DNA of 64,000 bases from DATFFO01 sp963744905 (GCA_963744905.1 CAVUUV010000005.1:248001-312000); one strand, 5' to 3'; shown: positions 1 to 8,645, numbered from the stretch's first letter. Numbers and translations: made by a program. Notes: generated from the sequence alone by a model not told the origin.

Positions 1-117
1 CCTGAGATCGACGGCGTGATAGCCCTGGATGCCGGCTCACCGGGCATGTGGGTCGAAGCCGAGGTCACCGCTGCCTATGGCCCCGACCTCGAGGCAAGGG
101 TGGTGTCGGGGCGGTGA
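1..117 (+). CDS. rimO: RimO-type ribosomal protein S12 methylthiotransferase, C-terminal end (partial)
   Basis: Only the last 38 codons are in the window, read from base 1 to a TGA at 115-117. The peptide (EIDGVIALDAG...PGMWVEAEVTAAYGPDLEARVV) has the look of the C-terminal TRAM domain of RimO, which adds a methylthio group to an aspartate of ribosomal protein S12 using radical-SAM chemistry. The 5' part lies outside the window, so the iron-sulfur cysteines cannot be checked. The stop overlaps the GTG start of cinA (GTGA), which suggests translational coupling. A related methylthiotransferase such as MiaB is possible, but a full miaB lies at 4888-6282 and ends differently. Confidence 0.72.
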   Translation, partial: PEIDGVIALDAGSPGMWVEAEVTAAYGPDLEARVVSGR

Positions 118-1349
118 TAGTCGAGGTGGTGGCCGTGGGCACCGAGCTGCTTCTGGGTCAGATCATCAACTCCAATGCCTCCACCATCGGGGCGGTTTTG
201 GCCGAAAGCGGGTTCGATGCCCATTTCCAGCAGGTGGTGGGCGACAACCTGGATCGAATCGCCGCCAGTCTGTGCACGGCCATGAGTCGGGCCGACGCGG
301 TCGTCGTCACCGGCGGCATCGGGCCGACCCAGGACGACATGACCCGCGAGGGCCTCTGCGCCGCCACCGGTCTGACAATGGAGCACTCCGACGAGTACGA
401 GGCCCGGCTTCGGGAACGTTGGGAAAGCACAGGTCGGGTCATGCCACCCTCCAACATTCGACAGGCCGACCACCCCCGGGGAGCCGAGCTGCTCCCCAAC
501 CCGAAGGGCACCGCACCGGGACTGGTGCTCGATCACGAAGGAACGCTCGTGTTCGTGGTGCCGGGCGTCCCCGAGGAGATGGAACTGCTGCTGATGGACC
601 ACGTCTTGCCTCGCCTCCGGGCCGCGGCCGGCATCGAGGAGGTGCTCGTCTCCCGCGTCCTGCGCAGCTGGGGGAGATCGGAGTCCCAGGTGGCCGACAT
701 GCTCGACGACCTCTACGTCGGGTCATCCAATCCTTCCCTGGCCTTCCTGGCGTCATCGGGTGAGATCAAGCTGAGGATCACCGCCAAGGCACCCACGGCC
801 ACCCAGGCAGAGGCGATGATCAGCCCGCTCGAATCCGAGATCCGCAAGCGGATGGGCGCCGGCATCTTCGGAGTGGACGGCGAGACGATCGAATCCATCC
901 TGCTCTCGGCCCTCTCCGCTCGGGGCTGGACGCTGGGCACCGCCGAATCCGTCACCGGCGGGGGAGTGGCCCAGCGCATAACGGGCGTCCCCGGCTCCTC
1001 GGAGGTCTTTCGTGGGTCGGTGGTGGCCTATGCCACCGATCTCAAGCGGTCGCTCCTGGGAGTGGAGGATCTCTCTCACGGTGTGGTGAGTGAGGAGACG
1101 GCCCGGGCCATGGCGATCGGAGCCCGCCGGGCCCTGGAAGTCGACGTTGCCATAGCTCTGACCGGCTCGGCCGGACCCGAGCCCCAGGAACAGCCGCCCG
1201 GAACCGTGGTGGTCGGAATCGTCACCCCCGAGGGGGAATGGGCCCGCACCCTGCACCTGCCTGGTGACCGGGAACGGGTGCGCGTCTATGCAGCCACCGC
1301 CGCCCTCCAGCTCGCCCGCCTGGCCGTAAGCGGAACGTGGAACGGGTGA
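114..1349 (+). CDS. cinA: CinA family protein (competence/damage-inducible, nicotinamide-nucleotide amidase)
   Basis: 411-residue, two-domain CinA protein. The N-terminal MoCF/MogA-like domain begins VEVVAVGTELLLGQIINSNA and contains TGGIGPTQDDMTRE; the C-terminal amidase domain contains GTAESVTGGGVAQRITGVPGSS and ALTGSAGPE. In characterised homologues the C-terminal domain deamidates nicotinamide mononucleotide and the N-terminal domain hydrolyses ADP-ribose-type substrates. GTG at 114 is chosen because it gives the family N-terminus and overlaps the upstream stop (GTGA). The gene lies two upstream of recA, a common neighbourhood for cinA. Its last codons fall inside a 36-bp tandem duplication (1315-1400), so the extreme C-terminus may be recent. 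Confidence 0.93.
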   Translation: MIVEVVAVGTELLLGQIINSNASTIGAVLAESGFDAHFQQVVGDNLDRIAASLCTAMSRADAVVVTGGIGPTQDDMTREGLCAATGLTMEHSDEYEARLRERWESTGRVMPPSNIRQADHPRGAELLPNPKGTAPGLVLDHEGTLVFVVPGVPEEMELLLMDHVLPRLRAAAGIEEVLVSRVLRSWGRSESQVADMLDDLYVGSSNPSLAFLASSGEIKLRITAKAPTATQAEAMISPLESEIRKRMGAGIFGVDGETIESILLSALSARGWTLGTAESVTGGGVAQRITGVPGSSEVFRGSVVAYATDLKRSLLGVEDLSHGVVSEETARAMAIGARRALEVDVAIALTGSAGPEPQEQPPGTVVVGIVTPEGEWARTLHLPGDRERVRVYAATAALQLARLAVSGTWNG

Positions 1350-1400
1350 ACCCGCCTGGCCGTGAGCGGAACGTGGAACGGGTGAGCCCGCCCGGCCGGA
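1315..1400 (+). repeat. 36-bp tandem duplication across the cinA/thpR junction
   Basis: Unit 1 (1315-1350) and unit 2 (1351-1386) start with CCCGCCTGGCCGT and end in GGAACGGGTGA; they differ at about two positions. A third, partial unit follows (1387-1400). The cinA stop (1347-1349) lies in unit 1. In the thpR frame each unit encodes a copy of VERV-PPGR. Since 36 is a multiple of three the duplication keeps the reading frame and adds candidate GTG starts. Confidence 0.9.
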
Positions 1401-1918
1401 CCTTCATCGCCCTGGTTCCCTCACCCGAGATCGGCGCGGCCGCCGCTGATCGCCTTTCCTCCGTCGCGATCCCGGGACGCCCGGTTCCACCTCGAAACTG
1501 GCACGTGACGCTTCGATTCGTGGGCCCGATCGACGACCCCACCTACGACCGTTGGCTGTGGTCACTGAGTCAGGTCCACTGCCCGCCCATCCGAATCCGC
1601 CTGAAGGGGATGGGTGCCTTCCCCAGGGCCAGGAAGGCGACGGTCTTGTGGCTGGACATGGAGGGGAGCGGGCTGGACGAACTGGCCGGGGCGATAGAGG
1701 AAGCCACGATTGCAGCCGGTTTGCCGGGTGAAGACCGCCCCTTTCAGGCTCATCTGACCCTGTCGCGCCTTCGTCCCCCTCAGGATGTGCGGGCTCTGAT
1801 CGAGGCGACCCAGCCCCTGGATCTGGTGTGGAAGGTGGACGGTTTTCACGTGATGGCCGCAGTAGGCTCCACCTATCAGATCTTCGATTCGTTCTGGCTG
1901 GGGGGTCGAGTTTCTTGA
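1373..1918 (+). CDS. thpR: RNA 2',3'-cyclic phosphodiesterase (ThpR/LigT family)
   Basis: About 181 residues of the 2H phosphoesterase superfamily. The two catalytic HxTx motifs are visible as HVTLRF and HLTLSR, about 85 residues apart. Family members open 2',3'-cyclic phosphates on RNA and can ligate tRNA halves in vitro. The N-terminal strand FIALVPSPE is intact. The start is uncertain: in-frame GTG codons at 1337, 1346, 1373 and 1382 all lie in the 36-bp duplication. I favour 1373 or 1382, because homologues begin only a few residues before the FIAL strand. The gene ends just before the recA promoter. Confidence 0.88.
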   Translation: MERVSPPGRTFIALVPSPEIGAAAADRLSSVAIPGRPVPPRNWHVTLRFVGPIDDPTYDRWLWSLSQVHCPPIRIRLKGMGAFPRARKATVLWLDMEGSGLDELAGAIEEATIAAGLPGEDRPFQAHLTLSRLRPPQDVRALIEATQPLDLVWKVDGFHVMAAVGSTYQIFDSFWLGGRVS

Positions 1919-1921
1919 TGC

Positions 1922-1950
1922 TTGGATCGAACGTCTGTTCGCTGTACGAT
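1922..1950 (+). promoter_or_regulatory. recA promoter with a perfect LexA (SOS) box in the spacer
   Basis: A -35 TTGGAT (1922-1927), a 17-bp spacer and a -10 TACGAT (1945-1950) form a sigma70-type promoter. The spacer holds CGAAC-GTCT-GTTCG (1928-1941), a perfect match to the actinobacterial/Bacillus LexA box. A repressor here would block RNA polymerase directly. The leader to the recA ATG is about 56 nt and ends with a GGAGGA ribosome binding site. Confidence 0.85.
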
Positions 1951-2012
1951 CTGTCACACATCCCCTGTAGGTTCACCGGAGTCGGCCACCGGCTCGGATT
2001 GGAGGACGGGCA

Positions 2013-3101
2013 ATGAGCCAGAGAACCAACGACAAGGAGCAGCGAATGGAACGCCAGAGATCACTCGATATGGCCGTTTCCCAGATAGAGCGTCAGTTCG
2101 GCAAGGGGGCGGTGATGAAGATGGGCGATGGACCCAGCCGCAAGGTGGAGACGATCTCCACCGGGGCCCTTTCTCTGGACCTCGCCCTGGGCATTGGAGG
2201 GGTTCCCCGGGGCCGCGTGGTCGAGATCTACGGCCCGGAGGCATCGGGCAAGACCAGCCTCGCTCTGCATGTGGTGGCAGAGGCCCAGCGCAACGGGGGC
2301 ATCGCCGCCTTCATCGACGCCGAGCATGCCCTCGACCCCGTTTATGCCCGGGCCATCGGCGTCGATGTCGACGAGTTGCTCATCTCCCAGCCGGACACGG
2401 GGGAACAGGCCCTGGAGATCGCCGACATGCTGATCCGATCCGGAGCCCTGGACGTGCTGGTGATCGACTCCGTGGCTGCCCTGGTCCCCCGGGCGGAGAT
2501 CGAGGGCGAGATGGGCGATTCCCACGTCGGCCTGCAGGCCCGGCTCATGTCCCAGGCCCTGCGCAAGCTGACCGGCACCCTGAGCAAATCCCGAACCACG
2601 GCCATCTTCATCAACCAGCTGCGGGAGAAGATCGGGGTCATGTTCGGCTCGCCGGAGACCACTCCCGGTGGCCGTGCCCTCAAGTTCTACTCCAGCGTGC
2701 GCCTCGACATCCGCCGCATCGAGTCCATCAAGGACGGCGCCGACCAGGTCGGCAACCGGGTCCGGGTCAAGGTGGCCAAGAACAAGATGGCCCCGCCGTT
2801 CCGCAAGGCCGAATTCGACATCATGTTCGGGGAAGGGATCTCCCGGGAAGGCAGCCTGCTGGATGTGGCGGTGGAGGAGGACGTGGTTCGCAAGAGCGGC
2901 GCCTGGTACACCTTCGACGACGACCAACTCGGTCAGGGCCGGGAGAACGCCAAGCGCTTCCTGCGGGAGAACCCGGAATTGGCCATGCAACTCCAGGCCA
3001 AGGTGTACGAAGCCGTCGGCTTGGGAGCCAACGACTCCCAGACCGACGAGGAGACCGAGAAGGTCGAATCGGTGGAGGCGGAGGCCACAGAGGACTCCTA
3101 A
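2013..3101 (+). CDS. recA: Recombinase RecA
   Basis: 362-residue RecA, which forms ATP-dependent filaments on single-stranded DNA for strand exchange and triggers LexA self-cleavage. Walker A GPEASGKT is at about residues 74-81, followed by the conserved DAEHALDP, LLISQPDTGEQALEI and FINQLREKIGVMFGSPETTPGG. No intein is present. ATG 2013 sits behind a GGAGGA site; a second ATG at 2046 (MERQRSLDMAV) is a possible internal start. The acidic, glutamate-rich C-terminal tail is typical. recX, often found just downstream, is absent: rny follows after 242 bp. The upstream LexA box makes it an SOS gene. Confidence 0.98.
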   Translation: MSQRTNDKEQRMERQRSLDMAVSQIERQFGKGAVMKMGDGPSRKVETISTGALSLDLALGIGGVPRGRVVEIYGPEASGKTSLALHVVAEAQRNGGIAAFIDAEHALDPVYARAIGVDVDELLISQPDTGEQALEIADMLIRSGALDVLVIDSVAALVPRAEIEGEMGDSHVGLQARLMSQALRKLTGTLSKSRTTAIFINQLREKIGVMFGSPETTPGGRALKFYSSVRLDIRRIESIKDGADQVGNRVRVKVAKNKMAPPFRKAEFDIMFGEGISREGSLLDVAVEEDVVRKSGAWYTFDDDQLGQGRENAKRFLRENPELAMQLQAKVYEAVGLGANDSQTDEETEKVESVEAEATEDS

Positions 3102-3343
3102 TCATTCCGAATCAGGTGGGGGCGGACTAGGCTGACCAGCAGTAATGAACCTAACTGTCTAAAGCGAGAAAGGCCGCCTCCAGGTGTCAGGAGTGTCATC
3201 CGATACGGGCTGATCTAGGACGGTGGCCCCGCGCCCCGACCCGGCCTGCCTGGCTTCCGATCAGGATGAGCGCCCGTTCCCGGGCTCTTCCAACCTGCCC
3301 ATCAGCACTCCGACCATCTTCCCGGCGGTGAAGGGAGCCAATC

Positions 3344-4885
3344 ATGAGCGCGACTCAGGTCGTGATCCTGTCGGTCGTGGTGACCGTAGTGGGAGCGGTG
3401 CTGGGATACGCCTTCGCCACTCTGAGCGCGGGGAGAAGACGTCGGCGGGACGGGGATTCGGCTGAAGACGCGCTCAGCCAGGCCCGGATCGATGCCCAGC
3501 GCATCCTGGCCAAGGCCGAAGAAGAGAGCCGGGCCAAGGCCGAGGCCTATCGAGAGCGCGAGGACGCCGCCCTCGAGCACCGGCGACTCGAGGTAGCCAA
3601 CCTGGAGACCAGACTGGCCCAGCGGGAGGAAACGCTGGAGCAGCGGGCATCCAACCTGGCCAGCCGGGAGCGGATGTTGATCGACCGCGATACCGAGCTC
3701 ACCGAAGCCCGCCAGCAGGCGGAGCGATTGAAGGAACAGGCCCGGGCCGATCTGGAGCGCGTGGCCACCATCGACGCCAAGGCGGCCAAAGACGAGTTGC
3801 TGGCTCAGGTCGAAGACGAGGCCCGTCGCGACGCGATGCTGTTGGTTCGGGATCTGGAGATCAAAGCCCGGGAAGAGGCCGACAAGCGGGCCCGTCGCAT
3901 CCTGGCCACCGCCATCCAGAGGCTGGCCGCCGAAGTGGTCACGGAATCGACGGTGTCGACCATCCCGCTTCCCACCGATGACATGAAGGGGCGGATCATC
4001 GGGCGGGAGGGACGTAACATCCGCCATCTGGAGTCGGTCACCGGAGTCAGCCTCATCGTCGACGACACTCCCGAGGCAGTATCGGTCAGTTCGTTCGATC
4101 CCATCCGGCGCGAGGTGGCCCGCCTCACCCTGGAGCGACTGGTCGCTGACGGACGCATTCACCCCGCCTCGATCGAGGAAGCCTTCGAGAAGGCGCGTGA
4201 CGAGGTCGAGCAGAGTGTGCGGGATGCCGGGGAATGGGCTCTGCTCGAGGTGGGGCTGACCCGCATGAATCCGGAGCTGGTGACCCTGCTGGGACGGCTC
4301 AAGTTCCGAACCTCCTATGGCCAAAACGTGCTCAACCATCTGGTGGAGTCGGCCCACATCGCCTCGATGTTGGCCACGGAGCTCGGAATCGATCCGGCCC
4401 CGGTGCGACGGGCAGCCCTCCTCCACGACATCGGCAAAGCGGTGACCCACGAGGTCGAGGGCTCCCACGCCCTGATCGGTGCCGAGATCGCCCGGAGATT
4501 CGGTGAGGATCCGGCTGTGGTGCACGGAATCGAGGCCCATCACAACGAGGTGGAGCCCCGCACCGTTCTGGCCGTCATCGTCCAGGCAGCCGACACCGTA
4601 TCCGCTGCCCGCCCCGGAGCACGGCGCGAGACCCTGGAGTCGTACGTTCGGCGACTCGAGCGTCTCGAGAACCTGGCCCTCGAGTTCAACGGCGTCGACC
4701 GGGTCTTTGCCCTCCAGGCCGGACGTGAGGTGCGGGTAGTCGTCGACCCCGGATCGGTGACCGACCTCGAGGCAAACGACCTCGCCCGTCGCATTGCTCG
4801 CAAGCTGGAAGAGGATCTCCAGTACCCGGGCAGTATCCAGGTGACGGTCATCCGTGAGTTCCGGGCCACCGACTACGCCCGCTGA
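3344..4885 (+). CDS. rny: Ribonuclease Y
   Basis: 513 residues, the usual length for RNase Y, the membrane-anchored endoribonuclease that starts mRNA decay. Order of parts: an N-terminal membrane helix (VVILSVVVTVVGAVLGYAF), a long charged coiled coil (about residues 30-200, rich in AEAEER/QRE), a KH domain (GRIIGREGRNIRHLESVTG) and an HD domain with the metal motif HDIGKA. ATG 3344 is preceded by a GGGAG site. The 242-bp gap after recA holds no gene I can support. miaB starts 2 bp after the stop, so the two are probably cotranscribed. Confidence 0.95.
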   Translation: MSATQVVILSVVVTVVGAVLGYAFATLSAGRRRRRDGDSAEDALSQARIDAQRILAKAEEESRAKAEAYREREDAALEHRRLEVANLETRLAQREETLEQRASNLASRERMLIDRDTELTEARQQAERLKEQARADLERVATIDAKAAKDELLAQVEDEARRDAMLLVRDLEIKAREEADKRARRILATAIQRLAAEVVTESTVSTIPLPTDDMKGRIIGREGRNIRHLESVTGVSLIVDDTPEAVSVSSFDPIRREVARLTLERLVADGRIHPASIEEAFEKARDEVEQSVRDAGEWALLEVGLTRMNPELVTLLGRLKFRTSYGQNVLNHLVESAHIASMLATELGIDPAPVRRAALLHDIGKAVTHEVEGSHALIGAEIARRFGEDPAVVHGIEAHHNEVEPRTVLAVIVQAADTVSAARPGARRETLESYVRRLERLENLALEFNGVDRVFALQAGREVRVVVDPGSVTDLEANDLARRIARKLEEDLQYPGSIQVTVIREFRATDYAR

Positions 4886-4887
4886 GA

Positions 4888-6282
4888 ATGGCAGTGGACA
4901 CCAGCGTCGTGGTCGCCCCACCCAGACGGCGACTCGTCCCGGAGAGACCTGCCACCCGGACTGGTAAGCGCTATCTGATCCGGACCTTCGGTTGCCAGAT
5001 GAACGAGCACGACTCGGAACGCATCGCCGGGCTGTTCGAGCTCGATGGGATGGCACCCACGGGCGAACTCGAACAGGCAGACGTGGTTTTCGTCAACACC
5101 TGCACCATCCGCGAGAACGCCGACAACCGACTCTACGGGACCCTGGGGCATCTCAAGCAGTTCAAGGATGCTCGCCCCGAGGCCCTGTTGGTGGTGGGAG
5201 GATGCGCCGCCCAGAAGGACCGCGAGCTGGTACGGGAGAAGGCCCCCTGGGTCGACGTGGTCATGGGTACCCACAACCTGGATCGCGTCCTGGACTTGAT
5301 GGATCAGGCCGAGGAGTGGGGTGGCATAACCGAGGTGGTCGACGAGCTCGAGGCGATGCCCTCGGTGTTGCCGGCCCGACGGGAGGTGGCTCACTCCGCC
5401 TGGGTCACCATCCAGGTGGGCTGTAACAACACCTGCACCTTCTGCATAGTCCCCTCGGTCAGGGGGACGGAAGTCTCGAGACGTCCCGGCGACGTCATCT
5501 CGGAGGTCGAGCGCCTGGCCGCCGAAGGCGTGGTCGAGGTGACGCTGCTCGGCCAGAACGTCGATACGTACGGGCGGGACCTGGCAATCGACGGACGGCG
5601 GCGCCCGGTTTTCGCCGATCTGCTCCGTCAGGTCGGAGCGGTCGAAGGAATCAGGCGGGTGCGGTTCACCAGCCCCCACCCGGCCGACTTCAATCGCGAC
5701 GTGGCCCGGGCCATGGCCGAGACGGAATCGGTCTGCGAGCAGCTCCATCTTCCTCTCCAGAGCGGATCGGATCGTGTACTGGCCCGCATGCACCGGGGCT
5801 ACAACCGCTCCCGCTACATGGACCGCCTGGCGCTGGCAAGAGAGACCATCCCGGATCTGTCGGTCACCACCGACGTGATCGTCGGTTTTCCTGGTGAGAC
5901 CGAGGCGGACTTCGAGGCCACCCTCGAGGTCGTGGAGGAAGCGAGGTTCGACTCCGCATTCATGTTCATTTTCTCCCCCCGCCCGGGCACCGCCGCCGCT
6001 GAAATGGCGGACCAGTTCATCGATCCCGACGTCATCCAGGGCCGGTTCGAGCGGTTGGTTGTGATGCAGAGCCGCATCTCAGGGGAGCGGAACGAGGCTC
6101 TGGTGGGCACGGTGCAGGAGGTCCTGGCCGAAGGGCCCTCGAAGAAGGATCCTGCCATGGCCACTACCCGCACCCGGGGGGGCAAGGTCGTACATGTTCC
6201 GGGCCACCTCCAGCCGGGCGTCTTCGCCCAGGTCCGAATCGAGCAGGCCTTTCAGCATCACCTAGTGGGGAGTCTGGCCTGA
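4888..6282 (+). CDS. miaB: tRNA-2-methylthio-N6-dimethylallyladenosine synthase MiaB
   Basis: 464-residue radical-SAM methylthiotransferase that modifies i6A37 of tRNA. The N-terminal UPF0004 domain begins TFGCQMNEHDSER and carries further cluster cysteines in NTCTIRE and GGCAAQ. The radical-SAM motif CNNTCTFC (Cx3Cx2C) follows. A C-terminal TRAM domain runs from about residue 395. It lies directly upstream of miaA, which makes its substrate; the stop TGA at 6280-6282 overlaps the proposed miaA start. The call is secure against RimO and MtaB because of NxNxHDSE-type N-terminal residues and this neighbour. Confidence 0.95.
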   Translation: MAVDTSVVVAPPRRRLVPERPATRTGKRYLIRTFGCQMNEHDSERIAGLFELDGMAPTGELEQADVVFVNTCTIRENADNRLYGTLGHLKQFKDARPEALLVVGGCAAQKDRELVREKAPWVDVVMGTHNLDRVLDLMDQAEEWGGITEVVDELEAMPSVLPARREVAHSAWVTIQVGCNNTCTFCIVPSVRGTEVSRRPGDVISEVERLAAEGVVEVTLLGQNVDTYGRDLAIDGRRRPVFADLLRQVGAVEGIRRVRFTSPHPADFNRDVARAMAETESVCEQLHLPLQSGSDRVLARMHRGYNRSRYMDRLALARETIPDLSVTTDVIVGFPGETEADFEATLEVVEEARFDSAFMFIFSPRPGTAAAEMADQFIDPDVIQGRFERLVVMQSRISGERNEALVGTVQEVLAEGPSKKDPAMATTRTRGGKVVHVPGHLQPGVFAQVRIEQAFQHHLVGSLA

Positions 6283-7169
6283 CCCGCCTGGTCGCCATCG
6301 TGGGACCCACCGGTGCGGGCAAGTCGGATGTGGCCTTGGCCGTTGCCGAGCGCATCGGGGCCGAAATCCTCTCGGTCGACTCCATGCAGGTCTACCGGGG
6401 CCTGGATGTGGGCACCGCCAAACCCACTCCTGAGGACCGGAGCCGAATACCACATCACATGATCGACGTCGTTGATCCAGAGGACCCCTTCACGGTGGCG
6501 GACTTCCGGCGTCAGGCCCGGCAGGTGCTGGCCAAGACGGCGCCCAAAGCCATTTTGCTGGTGGGCGGTTCCGGCCTCCACTTCCGATCGGTGGTCGATC
6601 CGATGAGGTTCCGGCCCTACGATCCATCGCTGCGGGCCGTTCTCGGGGAACGCCCTCTTTCAGATCTGGTTCGTGAGCTCGTCGACGCCGATCCCACCGC
6701 GGGCCGGCATGTGGATCTGGCCAACCGCAGACGCGTGGTCCGCAGCTTGGAGGCTTACCGGATCGGGGGAATCACACCGAGCTCATGGGCGAGCGGTCCG
6801 GAGGCGCAACGCTACCGAAGCTACGAGCCCGAGCTCGAATTCGTCGGATTCGGGGTCGACAGGGACAACATCGAAGAGGCCGTTGAGGCCCGGCTGTCCC
6901 GGATGTGGGAGCAGGGGCTGCTCGAAGAGGTGGAACGCCTGGCCCCGCGCCTCGGGCCGACCGCCTCGCGGGGAGTCGGCTACCGCCAGCTCCTCGAGGT
7001 GGTGTCGGGGCGGCTCACCCCTCGAGAAGGTCGCCAGTCGGTCGAGGATGCCACCATGGCGCTGGTGAAGCGCCAGCGAACCTTCTTCCGTCGTGATCCC
7101 AGGCTGCGATGGATCGACGCCTGCTCGGGTGAGACGGTTTCGGTCATCGCCGGGGCGGCAGTGGCGTGA
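6279..7169 (+). CDS. miaA: tRNA dimethylallyltransferase MiaA
   Basis: Transfers dimethylallyl to A37 of tRNA, providing the substrate of MiaB. The P-loop GPTGAGKS, the DSMQVYRGLDVGTAKP segment and the substrate-binding HHMIDVVDPEDPFTVADF are intact, as is GGSGLHFRSVVD. A GTG at 6300 would cut off the first beta-strand (LVAIVG) that precedes the P-loop in all family members. The only way to include it is a CTG at 6279 or 6288. CTG 6279 overlaps the miaB stop as CTGA, matching the ATGA/GTGA couplings elsewhere here, so I set the start there. About 296 residues. The stop overlaps dapF. Confidence 0.9.
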   Translation: MTRLVAIVGPTGAGKSDVALAVAERIGAEILSVDSMQVYRGLDVGTAKPTPEDRSRIPHHMIDVVDPEDPFTVADFRRQARQVLAKTAPKAILLVGGSGLHFRSVVDPMRFRPYDPSLRAVLGERPLSDLVRELVDADPTAGRHVDLANRRRVVRSLEAYRIGGITPSSWASGPEAQRYRSYEPELEFVGFGVDRDNIEEAVEARLSRMWEQGLLEEVERLAPRLGPTASRGVGYRQLLEVVSGRLTPREGRQSVEDATMALVKRQRTFFRRDPRLRWIDACSGETVSVIAGAAVA

Positions 7170-7915
7170 GATTCACCAAGATGGAGGGCCTCGGAAACGA
7201 CTTCGTGGTCGTCGAGGGCCGGCCCTCGGGACCCGACCAGGTCAAAGCCTGGTGTGATCGTCGCCACGGCATCGGCGCCGACGGGGTCCTGACCGTCGGC
7301 CCCGAGCCATCCATGCTGTACTGGAACGCCGATGGCACACCGGCGGAGATGTGTGGCAACGGCCTGCGCTGCGTGGCCCGCTATGCCGTGGACCGAGGCT
7401 GGTGCAAAGCGGGGGAGTGGTTTTCGATCTCCACCCCGGTCGGCTCACGCTGGGCTCTGGTGGATGGGGACGTGGTGACCGTGGAGATCGGACCTGTGCA
7501 GCTGGGCGATCCCATCGAGATCGAAGGGGTCGAGTACCGGCGAGCCTCGCTGGGGAATCCCCACGCAGTGCGCGTCGTCGAAGATCCTGACTCGATCGAC
7601 GTGGCGCAGGTCGGTCCCGTCGTGGCAGGCGCCCCTGGCTTCCCCGACGGTGCCAATGTGGAGTTCGTGGCTCTCACCTCGCCCGGGCACATTCGGATGC
7701 GGGTGTGGGAGAGGGGAGTGGGAGAGACCCTGGCCTGTGGAACCGGGATGGTGGCTGCGGCGGCGGTGGTGTCCGGAGCCCACGAAGATGCGGTACAGGT
7801 CGACGTGCCCGGGGGACGGGCCGAGGTGACCTTTCGGGACGGGTCCGCCTATCTCAGCGGGCCGGCCAAGACGGTGTTCACCGGTGAGATCGACTCCGGC
7901 TCTGAACTCAATTGA
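7166..7915 (+). CDS. dapF: Diaminopimelate epimerase
   Basis: 249 residues. DapF converts LL-diaminopimelate to the meso form for lysine and peptidoglycan synthesis. Both catalytic cysteine regions are present: MCGNGLRC in the N-terminal half and ACGTGMVAAAAV in the C-terminal half. The start MRFTKMEGLGNDFVVV is the family consensus and the GTG at 7166 overlaps the miaA stop (GTGA). The 3' end overlaps the convergent lexA gene by 8 bp. At 249 residues it is slightly short compared with the usual 270-290 but no motif is missing. Confidence 0.95.
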   Translation: MRFTKMEGLGNDFVVVEGRPSGPDQVKAWCDRRHGIGADGVLTVGPEPSMLYWNADGTPAEMCGNGLRCVARYAVDRGWCKAGEWFSISTPVGSRWALVDGDVVTVEIGPVQLGDPIEIEGVEYRRASLGNPHAVRVVEDPDSIDVAQVGPVVAGAPGFPDGANVEFVALTSPGHIRMRVWERGVGETLACGTGMVAAAAVVSGAHEDAVQVDVPGGRAEVTFRDGSAYLSGPAKTVFTGEIDSGSELN

Positions 7916-8525
7916 CTCGCCTCAGGACACTGACGACCCGACCCAGGACGGAGACTCCACTCTCGAACTCCATGTCGTCGTAGGCCTCGTTCTCTGCTCG
8001 TAATATGACCCTGCCGTCCTGGCGGTAGAGCCGCTTGACGGTTGCCTCCTCGTCATCGATGAGCGCAGCGACGATCTGGCCGTCCCTGGCGTCGGAGTCG
8101 CGCCTCACCACGACCAGGTCGCCGTCGAGGATGCCGGCATCGATCATCGAGTCGCCGCTCACCCTCAGCATGAAAGTCGGGCCGGAACCAACCAGGCTTT
8201 CGGGCAGCGTGTAGACGTCCTCGACGTCCTCGACCGCCAGCAGGGGGGCGCCGGCGGCGATACGGCCCACCAGCGGCACCTGCCGCATGTTCTCGGAGTG
8301 GGGAGCGGGACCATCGTCGAGGATCTCGATGGCGCGGGGCTTGGTCGGGTCCTTGCGAATCGCCCCGGCCTTGACCAGGGCGGAGAGATGGCTGTGCACC
8401 GTGGACGGTGATGACAGGCCGACCGCTTCGCCGATTTCCCGCACCGAGGGCGGATAGCCTCTTTCCTTGACCGTGGAGCGGATGAACTCCAACACCTGCA
8501 TCTGACGTTTGCTGAGGTCGCTCAC
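7908..8525 (-). CDS. lexA: SOS repressor LexA
   Basis: 205-residue LexA. An N-terminal winged helix (SKRQMQVLEFIRSTV...GYPPSVREIGEAVGL) is followed by the S24 peptidase-like domain with cleavage site Ala91-Gly92 (RIAAGAPL), nucleophile Ser126 (SGDSMIDAG) and Lys164 (EATVKRL). RecA filaments trigger self-cleavage and derepression. GTG at 8525-8523 is chosen because it follows AGGAG at 5 bp spacing and the nearby ATG is immediately followed by a stop. The gene is divergent from a LysM gene across four LexA boxes, so it is autoregulated. Confidence 0.97.
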   Translation of the reverse strand: MSDLSKRQMQVLEFIRSTVKERGYPPSVREIGEAVGLSSPSTVHSHLSALVKAGAIRKDPTKPRAIEILDDGPAPHSENMRQVPLVGRIAAGAPLLAVEDVEDVYTLPESLVGSGPTFMLRVSGDSMIDAGILDGDLVVVRRDSDARDGQIVAALIDDEEATVKRLYRQDGRVILRAENEAYDDMEFESGVSVLGRVVSVLRRVN

Positions 8526-8602
8526 ATGGTCTCCTTGGTCGGCCTCCTCGACCCTGGTCGCACCGAGCCGGACTCACCGCGCCGGACCCGAGTGACCTCA
8601 GT

Positions 8603-8625
8603 CGAACTGACGTTCCCCAAGCATA
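8603..8625 (-). promoter_or_regulatory. lexA core promoter with LexA box at +1
   Basis: On the minus strand a -10 TATGCT (8625-8620) is followed after 3 nt by a LexA box (8616-8603; read on the plus strand CGAAC-TGAC-GTTCC, one mismatch). The box would cover the transcription start. The same spacing, TATGCT-N3-box, recurs at ruvC (52296-52318). No convincing -35 is visible. Confidence 0.68.
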
Positions 8626-8645
8626 GCGGTTCGGGGTCGCTCCGC

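Noticed and set aside
1922..3130. A 402-residue plus-strand open frame over recA
   Set aside because: It is an alternate-frame shadow of recA with a low-complexity Gly/Arg/Pro composition.
3102..3343. recX between recA and rny
   Set aside because: The 242-bp gap is too short and no frame resembles RecX.
3302..5056. A 584-residue minus-strand open frame
   Set aside because: Antisense to the intact rny gene; no recognisable domain.
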